A stretch of DNA of 64,000 nt from Geosiphon pyriformis. Lineage: Eukaryota; Glomeromycota; Glomeromycetes; Archaeosporales; Geosiphonaceae. The translations under genes were made by a program, and so were the position numbers. Positions 9,571 through 21,209 of this stretch are shown here, one piece after another; positions within the stretch are counted from its first letter, which is position 1; each line of letters opens with the position of its first letter. The notes beneath the pieces are model-generated. The model had not been told where the DNA came from. It saw only the letters and a list, made by a program, of their open reading frames with translations, and did not search any database. Location: contig JAAOMT010000029.1 of NCBI GenBank assembly GCA_016748015.1, positions 360,896 to 424,895 on the forward strand, read 5' to 3'.

Positions 9571-10513
9571 CTGAAGGTTTTTGGTCTCCTTTCTTGAATG
9601 TTGTTGATGCCTGTTTGCTGTGAATTCACGTTTCCAGGAAGTAGTTGGACCTCCAGTAACTGAATTTATCTTTAAATTATCTTTTATAATTTGAACTTGC
9701 TGGGCTTATGAGTAGAATGGCCAATTCCGTGCCAGTTGCTTTATGTAGTTACATTGTAGTAAACATCAACTTTTTCCCAGGAATTGCTCATCTGGAACCT
9801 CATTAAAAATGTGTAATTACTTTGCTGTGAAAGTCAACTCTTTTACAGGAATCTCGTCTGTAGGCTATCCTAATGATTGTAATAAGAAAAGAAAAGAAAA
9901 ATAAAAGAAATGTAAAAGAAATAGGATTTTATCAAGGGAAACGTTTTTCTATTCAGGTCTGGAGTCACTAACAGTTTACTGAAATTGGTAGCTAATCAAT
10001 TTCAAAATGTTAGTTGGGTTTTGGTTTTTCAAATTATTTGATATTTATTTTTTTTTGTGTACATAGGAATGGTTTTAAGTGATAAATCTAAAGTAAGATA
10101 CATTTTCTTGAAGAGAGATGCTTTTCTTTTATACAACTTGTCATAACACTATTCTATGAACTTGAACTTTGCTATTTTCTACAATTTCACTGAACTAAAA
10201 ATATATTTTGGTGAACTACAAGTTATTTCTGCGAACTATTAGATATTTTGGTGAACTATCAATTATTTTGGCAAATTTCTACAAATTTCGGCAAACTTTT
10301 GAATGTTACATAGTTCAGAGTATTGCATGATTGATCATCACAATTAGATTATATTTGTGTTGTGTACAAATTGAGTTATTAATTTAAATGATAATTTCAG
10401 ACATTTTGCTAATGTAATAAGTGATAATTTGAAACGATAATATATGCTAATTAATGATAGGATTTATAAGATAAATTCATGCTAAATAATATCTCTAATT
10501 TCGTCTGGTAACA
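9571..10513 (-). repeat. Third family A LTR, abutting the 5' LTR
   Basis: Starts CTGAAGGTTTTT directly after the AATAACA end of the previous LTR, so the usual TGTTA start is missing or shared. It ends TCTGGTAACA at 10513. It lacks about 30 bases near 10023 relative to the other copies. No internal region lies between the two LTRs. It is followed by family B gag sequence, its presumed insertion target. Confidence 0.9.
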
Positions 10514-10796
10514 CCGATCTCCAGTTTTGAGTAACTCTGGATTGAGAGTTGCTTAATGTCATTTGAGCTGGATTCTGAGATGGTGTTTGAATTGGTTGGG
10601 GTTGATAGATGATTTGTGGCTGCAGTTGATATATTACTTGCAGCTGCAGTTAATAAATCGGGGTTTGATATACTGATGTAGGCATTTGATACATTGGCTG
10701 TGTTACTGGCAGGTAAGCAAATTAATATTGTTTCTGATTTTGTTGATATCTTGGAGTTTGAAATTGGCAATCGGGGTTTCTATATTGATTTCCCGA
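10514..10796 (-). mobile_element. Fragment of family B Gypsy gag-protease linker
   Basis: Aligns to 17889-18205 of the family B element (shared runs such as GATCTCCA and GGTGTTTGAATTG). It encodes the Asn/Ser/Thr-rich linker between the zinc knuckle and protease. It is cut on the left by a family A LTR and on the right by a family B LTR. It is a remnant of another family B copy into which both inserted. Confidence 0.8.
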
Positions 10797-11618
10797 TATT
10801 ACAAGTAATTATTTGGGGTCTCAAGTCAAATAACAAACCTGTAACTTGGTGCTCAAAAGCTATTTCCATTGATGATGTTCTGAAAGTGTTGTATCTGAAG
10901 GCTTTGATGGAGTCTTTTGTATAATAGACAGAGATTCAATAGTTGTTTTATCTGTAGCTTCCCAGACTTGCAAGTCTGTTAATTCTTTTCTCAGCTTGGT
11001 GGCTGGCAATCTTCTGGTAAGTAATCCGTATCTACTGTACATGTTCTACCCTCTTGCAGGGGTCTTTTACCAGGCAATCCTTGACATCAGTAATCCAGTG
11101 CTTTATTCAATCTATTAGTGCACAACACTAAAATTAAAGAAAACAAAAAAGAAAATAAAAGAAAATAAAGAGAAAATAGTATTTTGGCCAGAATGCAATT
11201 GCAAGTTAGTATCCCATTAATAGCCATGATCAAGAGCTATTGTTCCAGTATGGTCAAGTATGAATTACTATCAACACTTCATGTTGATAGTAAACAGTAA
11301 AATTGAGATAACAAATAGTTATCTATTAGATGATTATGGTAACTAAGCTAAGGATTCCTGGTGTTGATTCTGTCTTTTCTGCTTCTAATACTACTGCTAT
11401 ATATACATATTTGAGATTCCTCAATTCCTCAATTTCTTGTGACAGGAATCCTGGAATTCCTGGAATCCTGCAATTTCTTGTCAGAGAATCCAAAAATTCC
11501 TGGAATCCTGCAATTCCTCTGAAAGAAATCCTGGAATTCCATATTTACTATGTCTACATCTGATTGGCTAATATTTACTAAATAATAATACTATATTCTC
11601 TATATTTTATGAGTAACA
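10797..11618 (-). repeat. Family B 3' LTR
   Basis: Starts TATTACAAGTAATT and ends GAGTAACA. It aligns along its length to 20040-20887. In element orientation it has a TATATATAG box near 11397-11408. Confidence 0.93.
11441..11541 (-). promoter_or_regulatory. 40-bp tandem array (GGAATCCTGGAATTCC type) in family B U3
   Basis: The GAATCC-containing unit recurs at 11446, 11486 and 11526, an exact 40-base period, just upstream of the TATA box in element orientation. The units contain the palindromes GGAATTCC and CTGGAATCCTG. A shorter version lies at about 20735-20805 in the 5' LTR. Confidence 0.7.
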
Positions 11619-11634
11619 TTATTCCCTCCTTTTT
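11619..11634 (-). other. Polypurine tract, family B
   Basis: Minus-strand AAAAAGGAGGGAATAA immediately precedes the 3' LTR. It overlaps the ORF3 stop by two bases. Confidence 0.85.
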
Positions 11635-12283
11635 AATATTGAGCTCCGTCGAAATCTAATTCCTTTAATTTTCTCTTTTGAATTATTTCTTGAACTTCTT
11701 TTTTGAGTATTACTTGTGTTATTTTTGTTTGTAGTTCTTTAAATTGGGCATTGGTCATTTTTTCCAATTGATTACTCGTAACTGTATCCATTGCTGTGTT
11801 GAGTAAGATTTCTGGTCAGTTTTGAAATCCCATATATAGCCAGTAAATGGCTCGAGCTTGTGTGGTTAGATTGTTCTTTCCCATAAATTGTTCTAGTTGT
11901 CCCAATATTGTTGTGTTGAATAACTGTTTTGTTTTGTTAGTGTACAAATTCTGGATATTTATGTGTTGTCCCAAGTGGAAATGACAATAGTTTTTCAGAA
12001 ATTGTTGCATCCACCAAGTCCAAGTTTCTTTGGTAAATTCTTGGTGTAATCTGACTATTTGTTGTTCTTTTATGGCCAATTTTATCTTGGTCATAATCTT
12101 GTCAACAACATTTTCAAGTCTTTTTTGTGCTTTGTTTTGTGGTTTCTTTGCCATAATTTTGTACCAAATGGTTTGTTAATTGATTGTAATTTTCATCTCC
12201 TGGTGTTGGATTAATTGAAAAATTTGTTGGGCTAGTAAATAGATATTGTCTGTAATTTCTATTTTTCTGCTCTCTTCTGTCAT
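11633..12283 (-). pseudogene. Third ORF (ORF3) of family B Gypsy element
   Basis: A 217-codon frame starts at ATG 12283 (MTEESRKIEITDNIYLLAQQ) and ends FDGAQY-stop at the polypurine tract. It is interrupted by a TAA just before MAKKPQ (12154) and by a TGA at 11813. The product is Lys/Gln/Leu-rich and mostly helical, with WTWWMQQFLKNY in the middle. The plus-strand copy at 21210-21865 shares its C-terminal end (NYPEILL, ILEKEVLELI, FDRAQY) and N-terminal pattern. No recognised domain, transmembrane segment or signal peptide is visible. The function is unknown; conservation across two families argues for selection. Confidence 0.62.
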
Positions 12284-12329
12284 GTCGACTATGTTCTTAT
12301 ATATTCTTTTGTCAATTAATTGGACATGT

Positions 12330-13500
12330 TGTTGTTAATAATAATAATTGGTTCCAGATCTCATGAAATCTCATCTGGTTGGATTAGTATTCTCTGTACT
12401 CTTAATTGTAGAATATTACTGGTGGATGGTGATGCTATATGGTGGTATGGTTTTAGTCGATCTCCATGTGCTGCTTTGGTTAAGATTTTGTTATCCAGTC
12501 TTAATTTGTAAGCTCCATTTCCTAGAATTTCTTCTATGTGAAATGGTCCATCCCATTTGGGATCAAATTTTCCACTCCATTGTTTTTTTGCTTTGGTATA
12601 ATGTAGTAATACTTTGTTTCCAATCTTGAATTCAACTGGTTGTCTGGTAGTTGACTATCATGTCTTTTTTTCTGTTTTTTTTGTGACTTTTGAATATTAT
12701 CAGCTGCTTTTCGTCATTTGTTTTCCAATGTTTTCATTAAGTCATATGTTTTTCTCAGCAATGTTTCTTGAAAATTCTCTTTTGTTATTGGTTCAGCTGA
12801 ATATGTATTAATTTCTCTCTTTACTGGTAACATTGCTGTTCTCCTATACACTAATTCAAATGGTATTGCTTGTGTAGTATCTTGTTTCATTGTCCGATAA
12901 GCAAATAGTACTGATGATATGAACAAATTCCAATTGTTCTGGTTTTCTTGGCTGAGCTTAGCTATTGCTTCACACAATGTTTTGTTGAATCTTTCGACTA
13001 ATCTGTTGGTTTGTGGATGGTATGGTGATGATAATGGTCTCTTAATTTCGAATCTTTGGCTCAATTCTGTTAATGTTCTGTTCACAAAATGGGTTCCTTG
13101 GTCTGATAATAATTCTTTTGGACATCTATGTTGACAAATCAAATCTTGATGAATGAATTCAGCAATGAATTCTGCATCTGTTCTTTGAATTGCTTTTGCC
13201 TCTGGCCATTTAGTGAGATAGTCCATGACTACTGCTATGTACCTGTTTTCTCCGCTGGTAATTGTTAATGGTCTGACTAAGTCAATTCCAATACGGTCAA
13301 ATGGTTGTCCCACTTTGATTGGTCTTAATGGTTTACTGGGTCTTGTTTTTCCTCTTTGCTGACAAGCATCACAATTTTGAACATATTAAATGATGTCTAG
13401 ATATATTGATGGCCAATAGTATTTCTTTCTGGTTTTTTTCATAATTGCTTCTTTGTGAAAATATCCTGCTGTTGGGTTTGAGTGCATGTTGAATAATATT
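12330..13500 (-). pseudogene. Integrase of family B Gypsy element
   Basis: The core (12714-13313) keeps all three catalytic acids: GIDLVRPLT, LLSDQGTHFV and NRLVERFNKTL, with AYRTMKQDTTQ after. The upstream zinc-binding part (CDACQQ, about 13350) is separated by stops. The C-terminal SH3-like part lies at about 12340-12640 in another frame and ends in a DLEPIIII-type tail like the other copies. The core region is the best preserved part of this pol gene. Confidence 0.9.
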
Positions 13501-13829
13501 GTCTCTTTTTTTGGCTCTGTAATTACTCTGGTTGGTTGATCTGGATCCTTTCTATTTTTCCGATAAAGTATATTTTGGTAAGTAATAAAATATTTTGATT
13601 GTTGTTTGATATTCTTTCATTCCATTTGAGATAAATTTTCTTTGAACTGTTGAGTATTTATATAATGTTACAGTTGTTAATATTTTTGTATGTTCATCTT
13701 TTGTTATATTTTTCGTTGGGTTTGGTTTGGTTTTGTTATATTTTTGGGTTGAAATGTTCTTAGATTTGTCTTATTCATAACAAACCATCAGCATTTCTAT
13801 TGTTTTTTTCCTTTTTATAATGTATACTA

Positions 13830-15000
13830 TACTTATATAGTGTGAGTGCCATTTTCTATCTTGACTGTCTTCTATCTCCAAATTCTTGTTTTTGAAGTGA
13901 TGTTAATTCTTTGTGATCTGTGTATATTTCAAACTTTTGGCTCAAGTATTCTTTCCATTTCATGACTGCCCAGTATATTGCTAAGTGTTCTTGTTTCAGT
14001 GTTCCATAGTTTTTTTTGGCTGGTGTTAAACCTCTGCTGGCATATGCTACTTGATGTTTTCTGCCATCTGGTCCTCTCTGAGATAGTACTGCTCTCAATG
14101 CTTGGCCAGATGCATCAGTGGTAATGATAAATGGTTTGCTGTAATCTGAATAGATCAGTACTGAAGCTTGAATGAGCTTTCTTTTCAGAATATTAAAAGC
14201 TTCTTGTTGACTTTCTGTCCATTCATATTTTGTATTCTTGGTTTGCAGTTGGTTGAGTGGCTGCACTATCTTGGAAAAGTTCTTGATAAAACGTCGATAG
14301 TAGCTGGCGAATTCCAAGAATAATTTCAGTTCTGTCATATTGGTTGGCACTGAAAAGTTCTTTACTATCTCTATTTTCTCTGGATCCATTTTGATGCCAT
14401 CATTGCTGACTATGTGTCCCAAGAATTTTAGTTCTGTCTTGCCGAAGAAGCACTTTGTTGCATTTAACTTTAGTCCTGCTCTTCTTAGTCTTTTGAACAC
14501 TTGTTGAAGATGATGAAGATGATCATCAAACATTTTTGAAAATACATTGGTGTCATCTAAGTATACAACTACTGATTGCCACAATAAGCCAGTATAAATG
14601 ATTTTCATTAGCCATTGGAAAGTGGCTGAAGCATTGGTTAAGCCAAATAGCATCACTTCAAATTTGAAATTCTCTTCTTTCATAGTGAATGCCATTTTTT
14701 TATTGTTGGCTGAATTCATGGCTACTTGCCAGTAACTACTGTTCAAGTCTAATGTTAAGAACCATTTGTTCTCACCAAAAGTGTCAAATAATTTCTGTAT
14801 TTGTGGAGTTGAATAGCTGTCTCTATGAGTTATACCATTGAGTTTCTTGTAGTCCACACAAAATCGGATTTTTTCATTCTTTTTACGGACAAGTACCACT
14901 GGTGACGACTATGGGCTCATTGATAATTGAATTAGCCCATTGTTAAGCATTCAGTTTATCTCTTGATGAATGATTTCATGGCTGGCGGGTGGCACTCTGT
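13830..15000 (-). pseudogene. Reverse transcriptase and RNase H of family B Gypsy element
   Basis: One 347-codon open frame (13856-14899) holds the fingers motif VDYKKLNGITH, LTLDLNSSYWQVAM, LFGLTNASATFQ, the catalytic box VVVYLDDTNVFS, and FLGHIVSNDGIKMDPEK. RNase H follows with IITTDASGQALRAVL, KQEHLAIYWAVMKWKEYL and IYTDHKEL, so the Asp-Glu-Asp set is present. The N-terminal part, upstream of 14899, is cut by a stop and frame change. The catalytic domains look intact, but the polyprotein is not. Confidence 0.93.
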
Positions 15001-15204
15001 ATGCTCTTTGTTTAATTGGCATTGCATCTTCAGTCTTGATTTGATGCTGGATGATGTTCATTCGGCCAAACTCATTTTTGCTGGCAAAGATGTTATTGAA
15101 ATTGTTAAGCAATATCTTGAACTGCATATGTTATAGTGGGTCTAGTTCATTTGTTCTAATTGTTCTGGTTGGAACAAATAACATTCATCTTGTCTATAGA
15201 TTGT

Positions 15205-15975
15205 TTATGATGTGATGTTGACATATTCACAAAGTTGTGGAAAGTCTGGAATGGGGTTTGGTGGTTGGTCTTCTATTTCTGTGGTTAAATATCCAATGGT
15301 GGTTTCTTCTAGTATGTTGATGACATTGCCCATATTGTTGTATATGGGAATTTTTATGCAGCTATAGCTTTTGGCTGGTATGTGGAGATTGATCAGTCCA
15401 ATCTCTCCTGATTCACAAAGGTTTGCTTCAGCTTTAAAAATCTGTTCTTGCTCTTTTTTCTTTCTTTCTATTGCTAGTGTATACTGGCTATATGGTGGAA
15501 TAGAAATAGCTTGACCAGTTGAGATAATTTCTTCTTGGCCAACAATTTTTTTCTCTGCCATATTAACTGGTACATCTATTCTACTTGTTGATCCAAATCC
15601 CTGTATTCCTCTTGCTGTTATCCCTAATTCTTTTCTGTTTTCCACTAACACTAATTGAGCTATTTTAACCAGAGCTAGGAATATTGCCTGTGCTATCTTT
15701 TTGTTTGGCTTTATTATATAGGCTTTTTCTGAGTCATTTTGTAGCATAGCAATGATATTTTCTATATGTCTTGTGTCAATTATTTCTTCTCTGATGTTTA
15801 TCTCTCTTTTTGCTAAACTACTCTTAGATGCTAATTGAACCATTGTTGTTGCTGAAATTTCCAGTACTATTTTTAAATCGATGCAGGTGCACATATGTGG
15901 TTCTAATTTGATGGCTTCTGTTCTCAGATATCTCAGATCAAATTCTGCATCAGTATTGTGCGTGTGTTCTGGCAT
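15205..15975 (-). pseudogene. dUTPase domain and linker within family B pol
   Basis: Codons 9-130 (15586-15951) contain motifs DAEFDLRY, SKSSLAKREI, EEIIDTRHIENI, KIAQAIFL and RGIQGFGST, matching dUTPase motifs 1-5 in order and spacing. The motif 3 Asp is retained, but flanking residues have drifted (Gly to Glu, Tyr to His), so activity is doubtful. The remaining codons form the beta-rich pre-RT linker (SIPPYSQYTLAIER, IKIPIYNNMGNVINI). It is in frame with the Cys-rich domain upstream, one TAG away (LK-stop-F, where family A reads LKYF). Confidence 0.88.
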
Positions 15976-15999
15976 GATACCTTCATTGTTATCACTGAA

Positions 16000-16870
16000 C
16001 TATTTCAGTTCTTGTTTCTTGGTGAGGTCAGGAAGTGCGATATATTGTTCATAGTTTGAATTGGAGTTTGAATCTGAGTTGATATTGTTGGCATTATTAT
16101 TGCCATTTTGAATAGAGCTGGAACCATTATTTTTGTCATTATCATTGTTAGAGTTTGAATCAGGATCGAACAGTGATTCTGACTCCAATATGCAGCTACT
16201 GATTGGTTCTTCCTCTTTGGGGATCATGTAGATCATGCGTGGTGGTGGATTGTAAATGAAATCACAATCATCACAATATTTAAAGTCACTGGGAATTAAA
16301 CAATGGCAATACAGTCTTGTATTCAACTGTGTTAGCCGTTGTTCTTGCTCTTCTCTAGTGGGTGCCAAGTTTTGGTAGTGTTCATGGAACTCTTTTGGTT
16401 CCAGAAAATTTATGACTGGCTTTGCGTCCCAGTCAAGCTCGATGGGTTCTGGTGGGTTGTTCTTGATCTCTCTAATCTCTTTAGGTGTCATTACTTCTAT
16501 TTTGGCAATTGGCATTCTCCAAATTTTGTCATCATCATGTGGACAACTGTCCAGTTGCTACACAGTTCTTCTCCAGGCTGCTTCTATTGGTGTTTCTTTC
16601 CTTACCCAGTCGCTTATTAGAATTGTGTATTGACACGACACGTTACATGTTCTTCCACATCCTGGGATGTCATTCCACATCCCTTTATCTAGCAGGGTCT
16701 CCTCACAAGTAAGACAAGGTTGGTTATCCCATTTTTCTTGCCTCTTTGGTCATTCAAAGCATTCAAGTATGCATGGATGACAGTAAAACTTTGTTGCAGT
16801 GTGGTATTCCTCATCATTGCCACAGCATGCACCCATTGATGACAGTTTCTTACCACAATCGACGCATACA
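16000..16870 (-). pseudogene. Cysteine-rich domain between protease and dUTPase, family B
   Basis: Read in the polyprotein frame, 16560-16870 encodes CGKKLSSMGACCGNDEEY, FYCHPCILECFE, KWDNQPCLTC, GCGRTCNVSCQY and TPIEAAW, with one TGA and one TAG inside. The 16000-16515 part continues with an acidic Pro/Glu-rich stretch, a second cluster LYCHCLIPSDFKYCDDCD, and an Asn/Ser/Asp-rich spacer leading to the dUTPase. Residue order matches the family A domain. No named zinc-binding family fits that I can recognise. Confidence 0.7.
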
Positions 16871-17151
16871 AGCCTTGGTCATTGATAATTGGATTGTTGT
16901 GGAGTGTGGTGGGTGTAGGAATTATAAATGGTGATAGTTGGTGGCATTACTTCTTCCTTTTCTTTTCCTTTTCCTTTATCTTCTTTCCATTCCCAACTTG
17001 AGGCTTCTTCTTGTTCATTGTCAGTCCAAGTCAGATCGTCAGTTTTCCAGATAAGTTTGTTTGTTTGTTTTTTTTTCCTGTCGTCATCCCAAGAGAGTAT
17101 GGGCAGCAGTTTGTTGTGCTCTTTGTCAGCCCATGACACCTGGTAGGCTTC

Positions 17152-17640
17152 TCAGGTAAGTTTTGGTTTCTCTTCCTTGAAGTTGATTAGTAATGCAATA
17201 GTGTTGGTAGCCTTGAAGTGATCACACATTGCTGGTACATGCATGTGTTGTCTATTCTGGCTGAGTTGAAGCTTTTGTGTGTTCCAGTCCAGAGTGGCAT
17301 TTGTCTTGGACAGCCAGTCATTACCAACTAGAGCTTGGTATTGGGTGGCTTTCATAATGAGTACTTTGATTGGTACTATGATGCCATTAATTTCGATTGG
17401 TAAGTCATCAATTTTGCCAATTGGAGTCTTGATTGCTCCATCAGCTGTGATGATTCTGGCACTGGCAGCTCGATCAACTCAGTGACCTAATTGATCCATG
17501 AGTTGTCATGTGATGATGCTGTCTGCTGAACCACTGTCAAGAATTAATTTGATGAGATGGCCATCAATTTTTGCATCAGTGTACATGGTGGTAATTGGCT
17601 TTTCTTCCAGTGTGGCTTTACTGAATAGTGGCGTGGTTAA
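17152..17640 (-). pseudogene. Aspartic protease of family B Gypsy element
   Basis: The active-site motif LILDSGSADSIIT is followed at once by TGA (17506), then QLMDQLGH, a second TGA, VDRAASARIITADGA and GIIVPIKVLIMKATQYQALVGNDWL. Both TGA codons sit where family A has sense codons in one continuous frame. A Lys/Glu-rich segment (16879-17139) links it to the Cys-rich domain. Confidence 0.87.
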
Positions 17641-19960
17641 TGGTCCCTCAAATTTGAATGGAAAAATGGCATCCAAAGATTTGTCTTCCATGATTGTGGC
17701 AGGTGGAATGTTGTTGGTAGGTGTTTGTTCGAGTTTCTGGTTGTTGGGGGTGGCATTTTCTGGAGTAACCAGGAGACTTAAATAGTTTTGGGAATTCGGG
17801 TTTTGGGTGACACTTGTATCCGAAGTCCGAGAATGGGGTCTTGAGCTTTGGTGAGAGGAGCTGGAGATTGGTTGATGGACAACTATTGCTGATCTCCAAT
17901 TTTGAGCAATTCTGGGTCTCGGGTTTCCTGATGTCATCATAGCTGAGTTTTGAAGTGGTGTTTGAATTGATGGTTGAGACTGATAAATTATTTGGGGCTG
18001 TGGTTGATAAATTACTGAAGACTGCTATTGATAAATTGCTGGTGGCTGTGGTTGATAAACTGGAGGTTGATATACTGGTGGTTAATAGATTGGTTGCTGC
18101 ATCATTGGCAGGTAAGTATTTTGATATTGGTCTTGATCTTGACTTGGATAACAATTCAGAGTTTGGAACCAGCAATCGGGATTTCTGTATTGGTTTCCCA
18201 ATCATTGGTTGCTATAAGTATGGCAATTAACTTAAATATGGCCTTGTTTACCACAGTTGTGGCAGACATGCATTTCTGGCTGCCATGACTGACTGGGTGC
18301 TACTGATAATAATAGATGTGACTGGTTTTGGAAACGATTCATGTTTTCTGAATTATTGCATTGTTGTGGTGGTTGATATATGGCGTAATTGTCAGCTAAG
18401 TATCTCTCTAATTTCTGATTAATTGACCTACTGAATTGTTTCAATTTGGAATCCAATTCAGATGATCCATTCATTACTAGGTTTACTGCTTGGGTGTGGT
18501 TGGCTTTTAACTCAGCTGCTTTAAAATCTCTGGCATGTGTAACTGTGGTAAGGAGGTTAACTGGATGTATTGAGTGTACTCGCTGGAGAAGGTTACTGTG
18601 CAAACCTCTAATAAATTGGTTCAAAATCTGTGGTGCTGTAAAATAGTCAGCTTGAATTGCTTGGATCTGGCACAGGTTCCTATGGAAGCATCCCAAGTAA
18701 GTGGTGACTGCTTCAGTATCTCCTTGTTTAATGGTGGTAAAGAGATTGGCTAATTTGTTAATGCTATTATTGTTGCTAAAATATCTTAAGAATTCCATCT
18801 TGAAGTTATTGAAAATTTGGGGTTTGATAGCTAGACTTTGATACTATGCATCCGTGGTGTTCCTTAGAAAGTATAGAATGGCTTGAAGTGTTCAGGCATC
18901 ATTCCATCCATTTGCAGTGATGGCTTTTTCTATGTCATTCAGCCATACTTGTGCGTTGTCTTCTTCACCAGTAAAGTTGTCAAGTTTTGCAATTAGTGTG
19001 TAAGCCATTAAATCTAAGTTGGGTTGTTGTGGTTGTTAAAATGGTACTAGTGGCTGTTGAATCTGCTGGTATGGTTGTTGTGGTGGCTGGCCAATCAGTC
19101 CAACTAATGGTGGGTTAATGACAATAACAAGAGGTAAGTCCAGTTGGTTAATTAGATTGGAGTTCTGATTGTTCTGATTTGGCAGTTAAATATTCGGAGT
19201 TTTAATTTCTGGGTTTTCTAAATCTAAATTTTGCTGGGTTTGAAGATTTGGTGTTTCAACTTCTGGGTTTTCAGTAATTAGTTGTTGATAAGTGAATTCT
19301 TGATCTTCACTTCTTTTTTCTTCTTCTTCTGATAATTTCCACAGAGTAGTGATTCCAAAATCTGGTTGTGGTAGCAGTGATCAAATTCCTGATGGCATTG
19401 GGAATCGTGATTTGAATCTTTCTAAATACGTGCCGTATGGTCCTAGTAAGTCTTCTTTTCATTGTTTGCTTTGGAACTAAAATCTTCCAAATGTTGATGT
19501 CGTATTTGATGTGGACGCATTCACTGATGAAATGTTGATGGTGCTTCCAGGTGTGTAGTGAAATGATGGAGCAGTTGGTGATTCTATTTTGTGTTTCTTC
19601 CAACTAGATAACTGTATTCTTTTTGGTGTTGCTGCTGGTGTTTGTATTCTTTTTTTATCCTTATTTGCATAGATAATAGGGAATTGTTGCTGTACATATT
19701 TTTCAATACTTTGATTGATCTCTCTAATGATTGGTGTAAAACTATAGTTCCTTGGTAAACTGGTATGTTGAAACAGTTCCATATAAAAGTTTTCTTTGGC
19801 TGATTCAATGTTTACTGTTCTTCCTAAACAGTCAGTAATTTTATTGTTGATGTAAAAGTTGAAGGCTGATTTGGTTGAGTAGTGATTACTGTTTAATCCT
19901 AATTGTTGGCTGTATTGTTAAAACAAGGATTTGGTGAATCCTAAGTGGTTGGCTCTTATA
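17640..19960 (-). pseudogene. Gag polyprotein of family B Gypsy element
   Basis: From the 5' side: an N-terminal helical domain (about 19480-19960; HYSTKSAFNFYINN, MELFQHTSLPRNYSF), a linker, and the capsid-like Gag domain (18232-19010; FLRYFSNNNSINKLANLF, QILNQFIRGLHSNLLQRV). The zinc knuckle CHNCGKQGHI then meets a TAA before VNC, so a stop sits inside the CX2CX4HX4C motif. An Asn/Ser/Thr-rich linker (17648-18205) follows. Several stops and at least one frame change interrupt it. As in family A there is no obvious ATG near the primer-binding site. Confidence 0.83.
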
Positions 19961-20019
19961 TTTTCTGATTCTGCCACTTTTGGATGGTGTTTGTTGGTGC
20001 TGGTTCTCTGTAGGATTAT

Positions 20020-20037
20020 ACCTCACAGGGAGCACCA
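20020..20037 (-). other. Primer-binding site, family B
   Basis: Minus-strand TGGTGCTCCCTGTGAGGT starts two bases inside the 5' LTR. The first eight bases equal those of family A, implying the same or a related tRNA primer. The decayed copy near 28470-28483 keeps the same TGGTGCTC. Confidence 0.7.
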
Positions 20038-20039
20038 AA

Positions 20040-20887
20040 TGTTACAAGTGATTATTTGGGGTCTCAAGTCAAATAACAAACCTATAACTTGGTGTTCAAA
20101 AGCTATTTCCATTGATGATGTTCTGAAAGTGTTGTATCTGAAGGCTTTGATGGAGTCCTTTGTATAATGAACAGAGATTCAATGATAACAGTTTATTAGT
20201 AGTTTCCTGAAACTGTAGTTTTGTCAATGGCTTGCTCAACTTGATGGTTGATGATTCTCCTGGTATGATATCCTCCATAAGTGTATACTAGTGCTGTTTG
20301 CTGATGTCAGTTCCTCTGTAAGTCCTCTAAGAGTAAGTATTATTTTAAGCAAATTTATTCCTCCATAAGTCCTCCAAGAGTAAGTATTGTTTAAGTAAGT
20401 TTTATTCTTTCATAAGTCCTCCAAGAGTAAATTCTTTAATCAAATTAGTAGACAATAAAGAAAATAAAGAAAAGATAAAGAGAAAATAAGAAATAAGCCA
20501 AGACGATTTACAAGTTAGTATTCTGTCAATAGCCATGATCAAGAACTATTGTTCTAGTATGGTTAAGTATCAGTTATTATCAACATAAAGTGTTAATAGT
20601 GAAAAATAAATTGGATATAATGAATAATTATTTATTTAAAGATTGTGATAATTAAGCTAAGGATTCTTGGTGTTGATTCTGTCTTTTCTGCTTTTAATGC
20701 TACTACTATATATACATATTTGAGATTTCTCAATTCCTTAATTCCTTGTTAGAGAATTCTGAAATTCCTGGAATCCTGCAATTCCTCTGAGAAGAATCTT
20801 GGAATTCCACATTCACTACATCTACATCTGATTGGCTTAATATTTACTGACTAATAATACTATATTTCCTCTATTCTATGAGTAACA
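20040..20887 (-). repeat. Family B 5' LTR
   Basis: Begins TGTTACAAGTGATT and ends TATGAGTAACA. It aligns along its length with 10797-11618. Between 20280 and 20430 it carries a short imperfect repeat (TCCTCTAAGAGTAAG / TCCTCCAAGAGTAAG, three copies) not seen in the left LTR. Confidence 0.94.
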
Positions 20888-21176
20888 ACATCATACCAAA
20901 GTGGAAAAACAATGGAGTGGAAAATTTGATCTCAAATAGGATGGACCATTTTACATAGAAGAAATTCTAGGAAATGGAGCTTATAAATTAAGATGGGACA
21001 ACAAAATCTTAACCAAAACAGCACATGATAATCGACTGAAACCATATCACCAGATAACATTATCATTTACCAATAACATTCTACAACTGGGAGTACAAAA
21101 AATACTAGTTCAACCAGATGAGATTCTATGAGATTTGGAACCAATTATAGTTATTAAACCAAACACATCAAATTGA
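20888..21176 (+). pseudogene. Integrase C-terminal fragment of a plus-strand family B copy
   Basis: Begins ACATCATACCAAAGTGG and reads on the plus strand into an integrase SH3-like tail (QWSGKFDLK-like, RWDNKILTK-like). It ends with DLEPIIVIKPNTSN and a TGA at 21174. It aligns with the reverse complement of 12330-12620. The rest of its pol is absent, replaced by the right LTR of the minus-strand element. Confidence 0.82.
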
Positions 21177-21209
21177 ACAACCAAAAGAGTATATAAAGAC
21201 ACAGTACAC

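Larger units (their letters stand above)
10797..20887 (-). mobile_element. Ty3/Gypsy LTR retrotransposon, family B, full-length structure
   Basis: LTRs at 10797-11618 (3') and 20040-20887 (5') flank an internal region. It has a primer-binding site, Gag with CCHC, protease, Cys-rich domain, dUTPase, RT/RNase H, integrase, ORF3 and a polypurine tract, all on the minus strand. Gag through dUTPase lie in one frame (stops at frame 0), so the ancestral product was a single polyprotein. Many in-frame stops make it non-autonomous. The five bases outside the two LTRs (CCCGA and ACATC) do not match, so the two ends probably come from different insertions joined by recombination. Confidence 0.92.
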
